Below are positions 44,063-52,668 of a stretch of DNA of 64,000 nucleotides, piece after piece. The stretch's first letter is position 1; every line of letters begins with the position of its first letter. The stretch covers positions 51,491 to 115,490 of the forward strand of contig CANRIL010000004.1 of NCBI GenBank assembly GCA_947630625.1. Reading direction: 5' to 3'. The stretch is from an uncultured Clostridia bacterium. GTDB lineage: Bacteria; Bacillota; Clostridia; Oscillospirales; CAG-272. Position numbers and translations under genes: made by a program. The notes beneath the pieces are model-generated. The model was not told the origin of the DNA, did not search any database, and worked only from the letters and a program-made list of their open reading frames with translations.

Positions 44063-46138
44063 GTGCAAAAAAGTATGGGACCTATGATGGGACCGCCCCC
44101 GGGAGCAGGGCGGCAGAACGACAAGCTGAAACCCCCGAAGCCGAAAAACATACGGGAGGTGCCGGAGTATCTCGGCAAGATCGTTTCAGGCTTCTGTTAC
44201 AGACTCTTCTACATATTCAAGCTCGTATGGGAGGCGCGCCCGTCGCTTCTCTTCATAATGCTCTTCATGAGCGTCTTCAACGGCATCATCCCCGTGCTCG
44301 GCGCGCGGATCGCCGCAGATCTGCTCAATTCTCTCGCCACGCCGCTCGACATTGAGAAATATTCCGGAATAGGTCAGTTCGTCGTCAATGTCACGGGCGC
44401 CGGGGATTCCGGCGAAGGCTGGCGCGTGATAACGGCGCTTCTGATTGTACAGTTCGCCTACATGCTCTTCAACTCGGTCGTCTCGAGCCTTTACAACATG
44501 TTTGTCAACATTTCGGGCGAGCTTGTGACGAACCACATCAAGATCAAGATCATCAAAAAGGCAAAGGAAGTCGATGTCGCAAGCTTTGACCTGCCGGAAT
44601 TTTACGAAAAGCTTGAGAACGCGAACAGAGAGGCCGGCATGCGCCCGATAAACATCATGCGCTCGACGTTCAGCCTTATCAGCACGCTTATCAGCATGGT
44701 AAGCTTCATCGTCATCCTTTCCGCCGTCGGCGCGTGGATGCCGGTCGTCGTCGTGCTGCTCGCCATTCCGTCCGCGGTCATCAACTTCACCTACAGGCGC
44801 AAGACGTTTTTCTATATGCGCCGCCGGTCAAAGGACCGCCGTCAGATGGATTATTACAGCAATCTGATGGTAAACAAGGACATGGTCAAGGAGATACGTC
44901 TTTTCGGTCTTTCCGACACGTTCATAGACCGTTTCAGCCAGACGTTCAAAAAATATTTCGCCGGGATCAAGCGGCTCATAATCAATGAAAACATCTGGCA
45001 CATCTCGATCTCGATCTTTACGACGGTCGTGAACTGCGCGCTCTATCTCGTCATCGCGAGAAACGTCTTTACGGGCATATTCACGCTCGGCGACTATTCA
45101 CTCTACACAAGCGCGCTGAATCACGTTTCAAACGGCGTCTCGTCGCTTATATCGACCACATCCTCGATTTACGAGGGAGCGCTCTTCATCGACAACATGA
45201 TAATCTTCATGGCAGAGAAGAAGCATATCGTCCCTGTCCTCACCGACCCCTCCCTTACGGAGCCGCGCCACGTCAAGCGCCACACCGGGCACACGATCGA
45301 ATTCCGTCACGTCAGCTTCCGCTATCCGGGGACGGAACGCATGGTGCTGAAAGACATAAATTTCAAGCTCGACGCCGGAGAGACGTGCGTGCTCGTCGGG
45401 CTAAACGGGGCAGGAAAAACGACGCTCATCAAGCTTTTGACGCGCCTTTATGACCCGACCGAGGGCGTCATACTGCTCGACGGCTGCGACATACGCGAAT
45501 ACGACACGGATGAGCTCTATGAGATGTTCGGCATAATCTTCCAGGACTTCGGCAAATACGCAGTCTCCGTCCGCGAGAATATCAGATTCGGCGACATCGC
45601 CCGCGAGCAGAACGAGGACGATATCGTCGAGGCAGCAAAGCAGTCGTCGTCCGACCAGTTCATCGACAAGCTGCCCGACGGCTACAACACGCCGCTGATG
45701 CGCTATTTCGAAGAAAACGGGATCGAGCTCTCGATCGGTCAGTGGCAGAAGCTGTCTATCGCGCGCGCGTTTTATTCGGACTCCGATTTTCTGATCCTCG
45801 ATGAGCCGACCGCGTCCCTTGACGCCATCGCCGAGCAGGAGATATTCAACCAGTTTGACAGTCTGCGCGCCGACAAGACGACGATATTCGTTTCGCACCG
45901 GCTTTCGAGTGCGACAGTCGCCTCGAAAATACTCGTGCTCGAATACGGCGAAATAATTGAGGAAGGCAATCACAGCCAGCTCATGAATAAACGCGGCAGA
46001 TATTATGAGCTCTTCTCGACTCAGGCAAAGCGCTACCTCACCGAAGTCGATGAAAATGACACGCTCGAAAATGTCGAGCCCAACGCGCACGCGCTCCCCG
46101 AAAGAGCGGGCAGAAAAAGCGAGCGCCCCGAGGTCTGA
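44063..46138 (+). CDS. ABC transporter, exporter-type half-transporter
   Basis: A 691-residue protein with a type I exporter membrane domain (six helices, about residues 55-400) fused to a nucleotide-binding domain. Walker A is GLNGAGKTT, the Q-loop is IIFQDFGKYAVSVREN, the signature is LSIGQWQKLSIARA and Walker B is DFLILDEPTASLD. It should work as a homodimer or with a partner encoded elsewhere, moving lipids, peptides or drugs outward; substrate unknown. An unusual Pro/Gly/Met-rich start (MGPMMGPPPGAG) precedes the first helix. The start may be GTG 44063 or ATG 44075; neither has a good ribosome site. The loop LSIGQWQ lacks the second Gly of the LSGGQ consensus, a known variant. Confidence 0.88.
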   Translation: MQKSMGPMMGPPPGAGRQNDKLKPPKPKNIREVPEYLGKIVSGFCYRLFYIFKLVWEARPSLLFIMLFMSVFNGIIPVLGARIAADLLNSLATPLDIEKYSGIGQFVVNVTGAGDSGEGWRVITALLIVQFAYMLFNSVVSSLYNMFVNISGELVTNHIKIKIIKKAKEVDVASFDLPEFYEKLENANREAGMRPINIMRSTFSLISTLISMVSFIVILSAVGAWMPVVVVLLAIPSAVINFTYRRKTFFYMRRRSKDRRQMDYYSNLMVNKDMVKEIRLFGLSDTFIDRFSQTFKKYFAGIKRLIINENIWHISISIFTTVVNCALYLVIARNVFTGIFTLGDYSLYTSALNHVSNGVSSLISTTSSIYEGALFIDNMIIFMAEKKHIVPVLTDPSLTEPRHVKRHTGHTIEFRHVSFRYPGTERMVLKDINFKLDAGETCVLVGLNGAGKTTLIKLLTRLYDPTEGVILLDGCDIREYDTDELYEMFGIIFQDFGKYAVSVRENIRFGDIAREQNEDDIVEAAKQSSSDQFIDKLPDGYNTPLMRYFEENGIELSIGQWQKLSIARAFYSDSDFLILDEPTASLDAIAEQEIFNQFDSLRADKTTIFVSHRLSSATVASKILVLEYGEIIEEGNHSQLMNKRGRYYELFSTQAKRYLTEVDENDTLENVEPNAHALPERAGRKSERPEV

Positions 46139-46156
46139 CGCTTAAAAATCGCGCAA

Positions 46157-46194
46157 GAGCCGCCCGGCAAAATCGACGGGCGGCTCAGTTTTTT
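46157..46194 (+). terminator. Terminator after the ABC exporter gene
   Basis: A perfect 10-bp stem GAGCCGCCCG / CGGGCGGCTC (46157-46186) followed by AGTTTTTTCC. Confidence 0.92.
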
Positions 46195-46336
46195 CCTTCT
46201 GCCTTAAAGCGGCACGCGTTTATATGCGTTATCGCGCAAAACGGCTGTAAGTCCGATCAACACCGGTACTAAGGAATGCTGAATTATCGACAAAAGCTGT
46301 GCGTTTGCGCGCGATATTATTCTTACATTTCATGAA

Positions 46337-46365
46337 TTGACAAGGGACTTCATATCGCATATAAT
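46337..46365 (+). promoter_or_regulatory. Promoter of the aspartokinase gene
   Basis: TTGACA (46337-46342), 17-bp spacer, TATAAT (46360-46365): a full consensus match. The ATG at 46392 is 26 bp away. Confidence 0.9.
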
Positions 46366-46400
46366 ATACTGACACTTCTATATAAAGAGGTATGATTCCC

Positions 46401-47720
46401 GTGCAGGTCAAGACAGCTAAATTCGGCGGCTCGTCGCTCGCGAGCCCGGAACAGTTCAAAAAAGTTTATGAAATAGTGACATCCGACCCCTCTCGCCGTT
46501 ACGTCGTCGCTTCCGCCCCCGGAAAGCGGTTTCCGGAGGACGCCAAGGTCACAGATATGCTCTACGCCTGCTATGATATGGCGGTCGCCGGGCTCGACTT
46601 TGAGGTGTTTTTTAAAGGGATCGAAGCAAGATTTGACGCGATAATCGAGGGGCTGAACCTCGACTTTGACCTTAACGCGGAATATAAAGCGATCTGCGAA
46701 TCGTTCCGGCGCGGCGCCGGAAGGGATTACGCGGCGTCGCGGGGTGAATATCTCAATTCCCTGATCCTCGCCCGCTATCTTGGGTTTGATTTTATTGACG
46801 CCTCCGGCGTCGTCTTCTTCCGTGAGGACGGCAGCCTTGATGAGGAACGCACTTACAAAACGCTCGCATCGGAGCTGCGCATGCACGAGCGCGCCGTCAT
46901 TCCCGGATTCTACGGGTCGATGCCGAACTACACGATAAGGACGTTCTCGCGCGGCGGCTCGGACATTTCCGGCTCCGTCGTTGCCCGCGCATCCGAATCG
47001 GACATATACGAAAACTGGACTGACGTTTCCGGCTTTCTGATGGCTGACCCTCACCTCGTCAAGGACCCACTCGGTATAAAAATCGTAACATACCGCGAGC
47101 TGCGCGAGCTTTCCTACATGGGCGCGGGCGTGCTCCATGAGGACAGCGTCTTCCCCGTCCGTTCGGTCGGTATCCCGATAAATATCAGAAACACAAACCG
47201 TCCCGAAGACGAAGGAACGATGATCGTTGCCGGAACGGACAATTATGACCGCATACACATCATCACCGGCGTCGCCGGAAAGAAAAATTTCTCCGTCATC
47301 CGGATAGACAAGGACAGAATGGCATACCAGCGCGGCATGCTGCACCGGATCGTTGAGATACTCGACTACAACGGCGTGCACGCGGAGCACATCCCGTCAG
47401 GAATCGATACGATGTCCATAGTCGCGCATACGGAAGAGCTGACCGGCAAGCACGACATCCTGATCGACTCGATAAAGCGCGCCGTCAATCCGGATTATAT
47501 ATCAATAGAAGACGACCTTGCGCTGATCGCCGTCGTCGGGCGCAGCATGGTCGGCAGCCCCGGCGTCGCCGCCCGCATATTTGACGCACTCGCAAAGGCT
47601 GCGATAAACGTCCGCATGATCGACCAGGGCGCGTGCGAGATAAACATCATCGTCGGCGTAAAAGGCACCGATTTTGAGGACGCCGTCCGCGTCATATATC
47701 ACGAATTTGTCAGAAGGTAA
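46401..47720 (+). CDS. lysC: Aspartate kinase
   Basis: Phosphorylates aspartate, the first step to lysine, threonine and methionine. The kinase start KTAKFGGSSLA, RGGSDISGSVVA and two C-terminal ACT domains (about residues 300-440) are present. It belongs to a longer, less common aspartokinase group found in Clostridia, with a large helical insertion after residue 45. The start is uncertain: ATG 46392 has its AGAGG site only 1 bp away, too close, while GTG 46401 has it at 10 bp, so 46401 is preferred. Transcribed alone from a consensus promoter. Feedback inhibitor cannot be read. Confidence 0.92.
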   Translation: MQVKTAKFGGSSLASPEQFKKVYEIVTSDPSRRYVVASAPGKRFPEDAKVTDMLYACYDMAVAGLDFEVFFKGIEARFDAIIEGLNLDFDLNAEYKAICESFRRGAGRDYAASRGEYLNSLILARYLGFDFIDASGVVFFREDGSLDEERTYKTLASELRMHERAVIPGFYGSMPNYTIRTFSRGGSDISGSVVARASESDIYENWTDVSGFLMADPHLVKDPLGIKIVTYRELRELSYMGAGVLHEDSVFPVRSVGIPINIRNTNRPEDEGTMIVAGTDNYDRIHIITGVAGKKNFSVIRIDKDRMAYQRGMLHRIVEILDYNGVHAEHIPSGIDTMSIVAHTEELTGKHDILIDSIKRAVNPDYISIEDDLALIAVVGRSMVGSPGVAARIFDALAKAAINVRMIDQGACEINIIVGVKGTDFEDAVRVIYHEFVRR

Positions 47721-47725
47721 AAATC

Positions 47726-47760
47726 CGGGAGGCAGAGCGTAAAATCAGCTCCGCCTCCCG
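47726..47760. terminator. Terminator between lysC and the HIT gene
   Basis: CGGGAGGC.GAGC / GCTC.GCCTCCCG stem followed by AAAAAATTTTTT; it can serve the convergent lysC and HIT transcripts. Confidence 0.75.
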
Positions 47761-47853
47761 AAAAAATTTTTTCGTCTTTTTTAACTGCCCTGCCGTCAAC
47801 ACTGATACAGTCCTCGCATGTTGCAAAACGCGCGGTTTTATGGTAAACTACAT

Positions 47854-48204
47854 TCAATCGTTCTCGGGGAAGCAGTGCGCGGGCAGCTGCGTGCCGCCGA
47901 TCACATGAAAATGCAGGTGCGGGACGCTCTGGCACGCGTCGTGTCCGCAGTTTGTGATGACTCGATAGCCGTTAGATGCGCCGCCAAGCTTCGCTATTTC
48001 CGCGACGTGTTCAAAAATGTGAGCGACGACATCACTGTTTTCCGGCGTTATCCCGTCCGTAGACTCGATGTGCTCCTTCGGGACGATCAGCACGTGACAC
48101 GGCGCTTCCGGCGCGATATCGCGGAAGGCGAGGATCTTTTCGTCCTCATAGACTTTGTTCGAGGGGATGTCTCCCTTTATAATACTGCAAAAAAGGCAAT
48201 CCAT
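47854..48204 (-). CDS. HIT-family nucleotide hydrolase/transferase
   Basis: A 116-residue histidine-triad protein of the HINT type, which hydrolyses AMP-lysine or similar adenylates. The active site HLHFHV is intact near residue 100, and CxxC (CLFC) at the start is common in this group. The ATG at 48204 has GGAGA 11 bp upstream; a longer frame upstream is not supported. Convergent to lysC. Confidence 0.94.
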   Translation of the reverse strand: MDCLFCSIIKGDIPSNKVYEDEKILAFRDIAPEAPCHVLIVPKEHIESTDGITPENSDVVAHIFEHVAEIAKLGGASNGYRVITNCGHDACQSVPHLHFHVIGGTQLPAHCFPEND

Positions 48205-48308
48205 AGCTGTATTTCTCCTTTGAATAAATTCGCGCGCGAACAGCGGCGAAATAATCATACCACAAAAAATCGCCGGCCGCAACGGTTTTCGGCGGAAGGA
48301 ATAAAAAA

Positions 48309-49124
48309 ATGGAAAGAATATTTGACGCGCACGCGCATACATATCCCAAAAATCTCGCGGAAAAAGCAACGCGCCGCCTCGGCGAATTTTACAATTTCCG
48401 CGTGATGCACGAAGGGACGGTCGAGGACCTATGCCGAACCTCGGCGGAAGCGGGCGTTTCCGGATTTATGATCCTCGGCGTCGCCACCGGTGCGCATCAG
48501 GTGCGAAACATCAACGAAACGATCTCCGCCGAGATTCACGCGGCGCGGGAAAAAGGCTTTTTCGCATACGGCTGCGCCGCGATACATCAGGATACGGAAG
48601 ATTTCGCCGCGGAGCTCGACCATGCGCTAAAGCTTGGGCTGACAGGGATCAAGCTTCACCCCGATATTCAATCTGTCGCGATAGACGATGAACGGCTGCT
48701 GCCTCTTTACGCGCTCGCCGCCGAGAGAAAAATGCCAGTATGTTTTCACATGGGCGACGACAGACCAGAATACAGATTCAGCGAGCCGCAAAGACTTGCC
48801 CGCGTGCTCGACATGTTTGCAGACCTCACCGTCATAGCGACGCACCTCGGCGGCTGGCGCGCATGGGATGAGGCAAAGACGTATCTTGCCGGACGCAAAA
48901 ATGTCGTCTTTGACCTTTCAAGCGTGCTCTGGGCGATGGAGCCGGAGACGGCGGAAGCGCTGTTACGTGTCTTCGGCGTCGAAAACGTCATGTTCGGAAC
49001 CGATTATCCCGTAATAAGCGCAAAGGATTACATCTCCCTGTTTGACAGGCTACGGCTCACGGAGAGGGAGAGGCGCGCGATCCTCTGGGATAACGCCTCA
49101 CATCTTTTGGGATTTGAGGGCTGA
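48309..49124 (+). CDS. Amidohydrolase-family TIM-barrel hydrolase
   Basis: A 271-residue metal-dependent hydrolase of the amidohydrolase 2 type (ACMSD/uracil-lyase-like). Metal ligands are suggested by FDAHAHTYP at the start, HMGDD near 155, ATHLGGWRAWDE near 180, and GTDYPV near 225. Substrate unknown. AAGGA precedes the ATG. The next gene follows by 3 bp, so the two are co-transcribed. Confidence 0.85.
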   Translation: MERIFDAHAHTYPKNLAEKATRRLGEFYNFRVMHEGTVEDLCRTSAEAGVSGFMILGVATGAHQVRNINETISAEIHAAREKGFFAYGCAAIHQDTEDFAAELDHALKLGLTGIKLHPDIQSVAIDDERLLPLYALAAERKMPVCFHMGDDRPEYRFSEPQRLARVLDMFADLTVIATHLGGWRAWDEAKTYLAGRKNVVFDLSSVLWAMEPETAEALLRVFGVENVMFGTDYPVISAKDYISLFDRLRLTERERRAILWDNASHLLGFEG

Positions 49125-49127
49125 CAT

Positions 49128-50225
49128 ATGATGATCAACGAAAAATATCCGCTTCCGGCGCGCAACGAGCCCGATGTCTGGGAGTGCATCTCATCTTCAA
49201 ACAAGCCGGTCGCCATATACGGAACGGGAAACGGCGCCGACAAAATCATGGACGAGCTCGAAAATCGCGGTATCCGCGCCGCCGCCGTCTTTGCCTCGGA
49301 CGGATTTCTCCGCGGTCAGACGTTCCGCGGGTACAGCGTCATTTCATATGACGAGGCGTGCCGCCGGCTCGGCGATTTCACGGTGCTGCTCGCCTTCGGA
49401 ACGTCGCGCCCGGACGTAATATCGAATATCCTCCGCATAGCCTCCGAGCGGACGCTGCTCTGTCCCGACACGCCGGCGTTCGGCAGCGTTTTCTTTGATT
49501 CGGCATATTATCGCGAGAACTATGACGCGTTCGCGAAACTTTATTCTTCACTTGAGGACGACGAATCCCGCCGTGTGCTCTCGGAGATTCTGCGATATAA
49601 GCTGTCGGGAGAGCTTTCGCCGCTCCTTGATTCCGCCTCGCCCGACCCGTCAGACGGGATACTTGAGCCGGAACTGTATGAAACGATCGCCGACCTCGGT
49701 TCATATACGGGCGATACCGTGCGGTGCGCGGTCGAAAAAATGGCGCGCCTGCGCGTCGTGTACGCGCTCGAGCCTGAGCCGCACGCGTACAAAAAGCTGT
49801 GCGCATACGCGGACACCGTCACGACGCCGACCATCCTCACATATAACGCCGCCGCCTGGAGCCATGAGACGCAGCTAAAATTCGTTTCAGGCGCAGGGCG
49901 CGGCTCGTCTGAGGCGGCAAAGATGCACAGAAAGACGCGCGAGCTGACAGTTCAGGCGCTCCCATTGGACAACATTGTCGACCGGCACGTCGATTTCATC
50001 AAATTCGACGTTGAGGGCGCGGAGGCTGAGGCGCTCGAAGGCGCGCGCGGCACGATATGCCGTGACCGGCCTGACCTGCTCGTTTCCGTATATCATAAAA
50101 CGGAGGACTTGACGACGCTCCCCTCACTCGTCCGCGAGCTCGTCCCCGAATACCGCCTCTTTCTGCGCCGTGAATACTGCATTCCCGCATGGGGGATCAA
50201 TCTTTACGCGAAAGTCAGAAGGTAA
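49128..50225 (+). CDS. FkbM-family methyltransferase
   Basis: A 365-residue protein. The first 120 residues resemble a nucleotide-sugar- or PglD-like Rossmann region (VAIYGTGNGADKIMDEL), and residues about 160-360 carry a FkbM-type methyltransferase (DLGSYTGDTVRCAVE; VDFIKFDVEGAEAEALEGA). Such enzymes O-methylate sugars or polyketides. The start has GAGGG about 8 bp upstream. It lies 3 bp after the amidohydrolase gene and ends before a bidirectional terminator. Confidence 0.85.
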   Translation: MMINEKYPLPARNEPDVWECISSSNKPVAIYGTGNGADKIMDELENRGIRAAAVFASDGFLRGQTFRGYSVISYDEACRRLGDFTVLLAFGTSRPDVISNILRIASERTLLCPDTPAFGSVFFDSAYYRENYDAFAKLYSSLEDDESRRVLSEILRYKLSGELSPLLDSASPDPSDGILEPELYETIADLGSYTGDTVRCAVEKMARLRVVYALEPEPHAYKKLCAYADTVTTPTILTYNAAAWSHETQLKFVSGAGRGSSEAAKMHRKTRELTVQALPLDNIVDRHVDFIKFDVEGAEAEALEGARGTICRDRPDLLVSVYHKTEDLTTLPSLVRELVPEYRLFLRREYCIPAWGINLYAKVRR

Positions 50226-50315
50226 TTCGTCCGCAAACTTGATTTTTCTCTGCATGCAGGTGACGCTTGATCATGCGTAAAAATCACACAAATACCGTCT
50301 TGAATAAACGAAAAA

Positions 50316-50360
50316 CCGGAAAGGAAGGACAATTTGCCCCGCCTTTCCGGCTCATTTTTT
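50316..50360. terminator. Bidirectional terminator
   Basis: CCGGAAAGG / CCTTTCCGG stem (50316-50324 with 50342-50350), T-run on the right and A-run on the left. It can end both the FkbM and the PP-loop transcripts. Confidence 0.85.
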
Positions 50361-50386
50361 ATTTGTGAAGCTCGCGCTCGTTCGGC

Positions 50387-51244
50387 TCAGTCGTCCTCAC
50401 CGTCAGCGGCGTCGATCTTGTTATACCGTTCGAGGAACGAATGAGTTTCGCCCTCGCTTTTGTACGCCGGGAAAGTATCAAGGCATACCGAATGGATGCT
50501 GTGAAAAATGCTCTTTTCTATATTCGGGTTCGAGCGGCGGAGCTCACGGATCAACCGCTTTATCTCCTGCCGCTTGGAAGCGCCATCGTCAAACTCCGCG
50601 CGCTCCGTAAGTCGGCACGCGCAGCGCAGAAAACGTAGGTCGTTATATTCACGCCACGCGGTGATGTCCTCCTCACGGACGCAGTACATCGGGCGGATCA
50701 GCTCCATGCCCGGAAAATTCAGGCTGTGCACCTTCGGTATCATCGCCTGAAGCTGCGAGCCGTAAAACATTCCTATAAGCGTCGTCTCAATAACGTCGTC
50801 GAGGTGGTGCCCGAGCGCAATTTTGTTGCAGCCGAGCCTTTGCGCCTCACTGTATAAATACCCTCTTCTCATCCGCGCGCAGAGGTAGCACGGGGATTTC
50901 TCCGTCTTATCTGTGACGCCGAAAATGTCCGTTTCAAATATTGTCAGCGGAACATGGAGCAGCTCGGCGTTTTCCTCAAGCCTTTGCCTGTTCTCCGCGC
51001 TGTATCCCGGATCCATCGCAAGAAAAACGAGCTCAAACCGCGCTTCATTCGTCCTTTGAAGCAGCTGCATCAGCTTTGCCATCAGCATCGAATCCTTGCC
51101 GCCGGAGATGCAGACCGCAATTCTGTCGCCGTCATTCACGAGCTCGTACCGCTTGACGGCGGCGATGAACGGATTCCACAGCTCGCCCCTGTATTTTTTT
51201 ACGATGCTCCGCTCGACGGATTCAAATTTTTCTAATTCCCTCAT
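50387..51244 (-). CDS. PP-loop tRNA-thiolation protein (TtcA-like)
   Basis: A 285-residue enzyme of the TtcA/TilS PP-loop superfamily: ATP-binding SGGKDSMLM near residue 50, CYLCARMRRG (CxxC) near 140 and a CAC motif near 215. It fits the tRNA 2-thiocytidine synthetase group, which uses an iron-sulphur cluster to thiolate tRNA. Whether it modifies cytidine-32 cannot be read. It lies 2 bp after the TcdA-like gene. Confidence 0.85.
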   Translation of the reverse strand: MRELEKFESVERSIVKKYRGELWNPFIAAVKRYELVNDGDRIAVCISGGKDSMLMAKLMQLLQRTNEARFELVFLAMDPGYSAENRQRLEENAELLHVPLTIFETDIFGVTDKTEKSPCYLCARMRRGYLYSEAQRLGCNKIALGHHLDDVIETTLIGMFYGSQLQAMIPKVHSLNFPGMELIRPMYCVREEDITAWREYNDLRFLRCACRLTERAEFDDGASKRQEIKRLIRELRRSNPNIEKSIFHSIHSVCLDTFPAYKSEGETHSFLERYNKIDAADGEDD

Positions 51245-51246
51245 AA

Positions 51247-51957
51247 TTATTTGCCGTATCCGATAAGGTCCTTTATGACCTCGCCCGCGATTATAAGCCC
51301 GCAGACGCTCGGGACGAATGAAATGCTCCCCGGCACGCGTTTGCCGGAAGCATTGTCCGCTGTCCCTGTTTCAATGGGCGCCTCTTTTGAGTAGACGACC
51401 TTGAGCCGCCTGATCCCGCGCTTTTTTAGCTCATGCCGCATGACGCGGGCGAGCGGGCAAACCGAAGTCTCGTATATATCCGCGACCTCAAATTTTGTCG
51501 GGTCGAGCTTATTTCCCGCCCCCATCGAGGAAATGATCGGCACGCCCGCCTCCCCGGCGCGAACCGCAATCTCAATTTTGCCGCCGACCGTATCTATCGC
51601 GTCGACAACGTAATCGTACTCCGAAAAATCAAATTCTCCGGCAGTCTCCGGCAAAAAGAAAGTTTTCTTCACCCGAACCGAAGCGTCCGGATTTATATCG
51701 GCGACGCGCTCCGCCGCGACATCGACCTTGTATCTTCCGAGCGAGCTTGACAGCGCGATTATCTGCCTGTTTATGTTCGATTCGGATACGGTGTCATTGT
51801 CGATCAGGTCAAGCGCGCCGACGCCTGAGCGAGCCAGCGCTTCGACCACATAACCGCCGACGCCTCCGACCCCGAAAACAGCGACGCGCGCCGCCGCAAG
51901 CTTTTTCATCGCCTCATCCCCAAGCAAAAGCTCGGTTCTTTCAAATCTCCCGCCCAT
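51247..51957 (-). CDS. ThiF/TcdA-like E1-type adenylating protein
   Basis: A 236-residue member of the ThiF/MoeB/HesA family, closest to tRNA threonylcarbamoyladenosine dehydratase TcdA, which cyclises t6A. ATP-binding GVGGVGGYVVEAL, ESNINRQ (arginine finger) and DAIDTVGGK are intact. The ATG at 51957 follows GGAGAA; the longer frame to 51972 starts inside that site. Two-gene operon with the PP-loop gene, suggesting a tRNA-modification unit. Confidence 0.88.
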   Translation of the reverse strand: MGGRFERTELLLGDEAMKKLAAARVAVFGVGGVGGYVVEALARSGVGALDLIDNDTVSESNINRQIIALSSSLGRYKVDVAAERVADINPDASVRVKKTFFLPETAGEFDFSEYDYVVDAIDTVGGKIEIAVRAGEAGVPIISSMGAGNKLDPTKFEVADIYETSVCPLARVMRHELKKRGIRRLKVVYSKEAPIETGTADNASGKRVPGSISFVPSVCGLIIAGEVIKDLIGYGK

Positions 51958-52124
51958 ATTCTTCTCCGGCAATATAGTTTTCCGCGTGTGTAATTATATC
52001 CGCCCGCCGCCCCTTTGTCAAGTTCCGGTAAGATAAGGCGCGTCATATCGGGCATAAATCCGCTATATACGGCGAAAAACAGCTCATGTGCTCTCCAGGC
52101 TTACTGGCAATTTGACGCCTACGA

Positions 52125-52179
52125 CACACTGGCGGTACAACCCCGATAAATAATTGACACGGCACACTGACGGTAAAAC
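52125..52179. repeat. Short direct repeat, two copies 38 bp apart
   Basis: CACACTGGCGGTACAAC (52125-52141) and CACACTGACGGTAAAAC (52163-52179) differ at two positions. A third fragment GCGGTACAA lies at 52191. Meaning unknown. Confidence 0.5.
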
Positions 52180-52230
52180 GTCTCTGTCAAGCGGTACAAA
52201 AACCGCCAAGCAAACATCGCCGAAAAAAAA

Positions 52231-52257
52231 CACGCCGACCAAAAACAGGTCGGCGTG
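52231..52257 (-). terminator. Terminator of rpsU
   Basis: A perfect 10-bp stem CACGCCGACC / GGTCGGCGTG with a 7-nt loop; on the minus strand TTTTTTTTCGG follows. Confidence 0.92.
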
Positions 52258-52270
52258 CCGCTGTATAAAA

Positions 52271-52447
52271 TTACTTATACTTGCGCTTTCTTGCAGCCTC
52301 GGCTTTCTTCTTTTTCTTCACGCTGGGCTTTTCATAATGTTCCCTTTTGCGAAGTTCAGCGAGGACGCCCGATCTTGCACACTGACGCTTGAATCTGCGG
52401 AGCGCGCTGTCGAGAGATTCATTCTCTTTGACTCTGATTTCTGCCAT
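52271..52447 (-). CDS. rpsU: 30S ribosomal protein S21
   Basis: A 58-residue ribosomal protein: [17 protein letters not shown] and the Lys/Arg-rich tail [13 protein letters not shown] are typical. The ATG at 52447 has GGGGGG about 9 bp upstream. Transcribed alone; the leader can form TGACGG / CCGTCA (about 52480-52498). Confidence 0.96.
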   Translation of the reverse strand: MAEIRVKENESLDSALRRFKRQCARSGVLAELRKREHYEKPSVKKKKKAEAARKRKYK

Positions 52448-52508
52448 CTTTGATATCCCCCCCTTCGCAATGGTATCGCCATGACGGCTCTTTTTTCCGT
52501 CACAGCGT

Positions 52509-52537
52509 ATTATATCAGATATTTTGATGCGTGTCAA
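52509..52537 (-). promoter_or_regulatory. Promoter of rpsU
   Basis: Minus-strand TTGACA (52537-52532), 17-bp spacer, TATAAT (52514-52509) with extended TGA: full consensus. Confidence 0.88.
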
Positions 52538-52591
52538 GAATTTTTTCCGATAAATTTAAAGACTCGTGAGTGAGAGCGCAAAGGCGCGAAG

Positions 52592-52616
52592 CGCCGGGAG
52601 GTTTTCCCTCCCGGCG
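52592..52616 (-). terminator. Hairpin after the CBM-like surface protein gene
   Basis: CGCCGGGAGG / CCTCCCGGCG, loop of 5. No T-run follows on the minus strand, so the terminator role is uncertain. Confidence 0.5.
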
Positions 52617-52668
52617 TGTTCAAAGCGTGTATGTACCGGCTTTATTTTGCCGATAACTTATATCAGGC

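Larger units (their letters stand above)
51958..52270. other. 313-bp gene-free stretch
   Basis: Contains a degenerate direct repeat (52125-52179) and the rpsU terminator. No reading frame of note and no promoter for the tcdA-like gene that I can identify with confidence. Confidence 0.55.

Noticed and set aside
44023..44355. A 110-codon frame at the start of the ABC exporter
   Set aside because: Overlaps the exporter in another frame and has no family resemblance.
46350..47390. A 346-codon minus-strand frame opposite lysC
   Set aside because: Shadow frame; lysC has promoter and conserved motifs.
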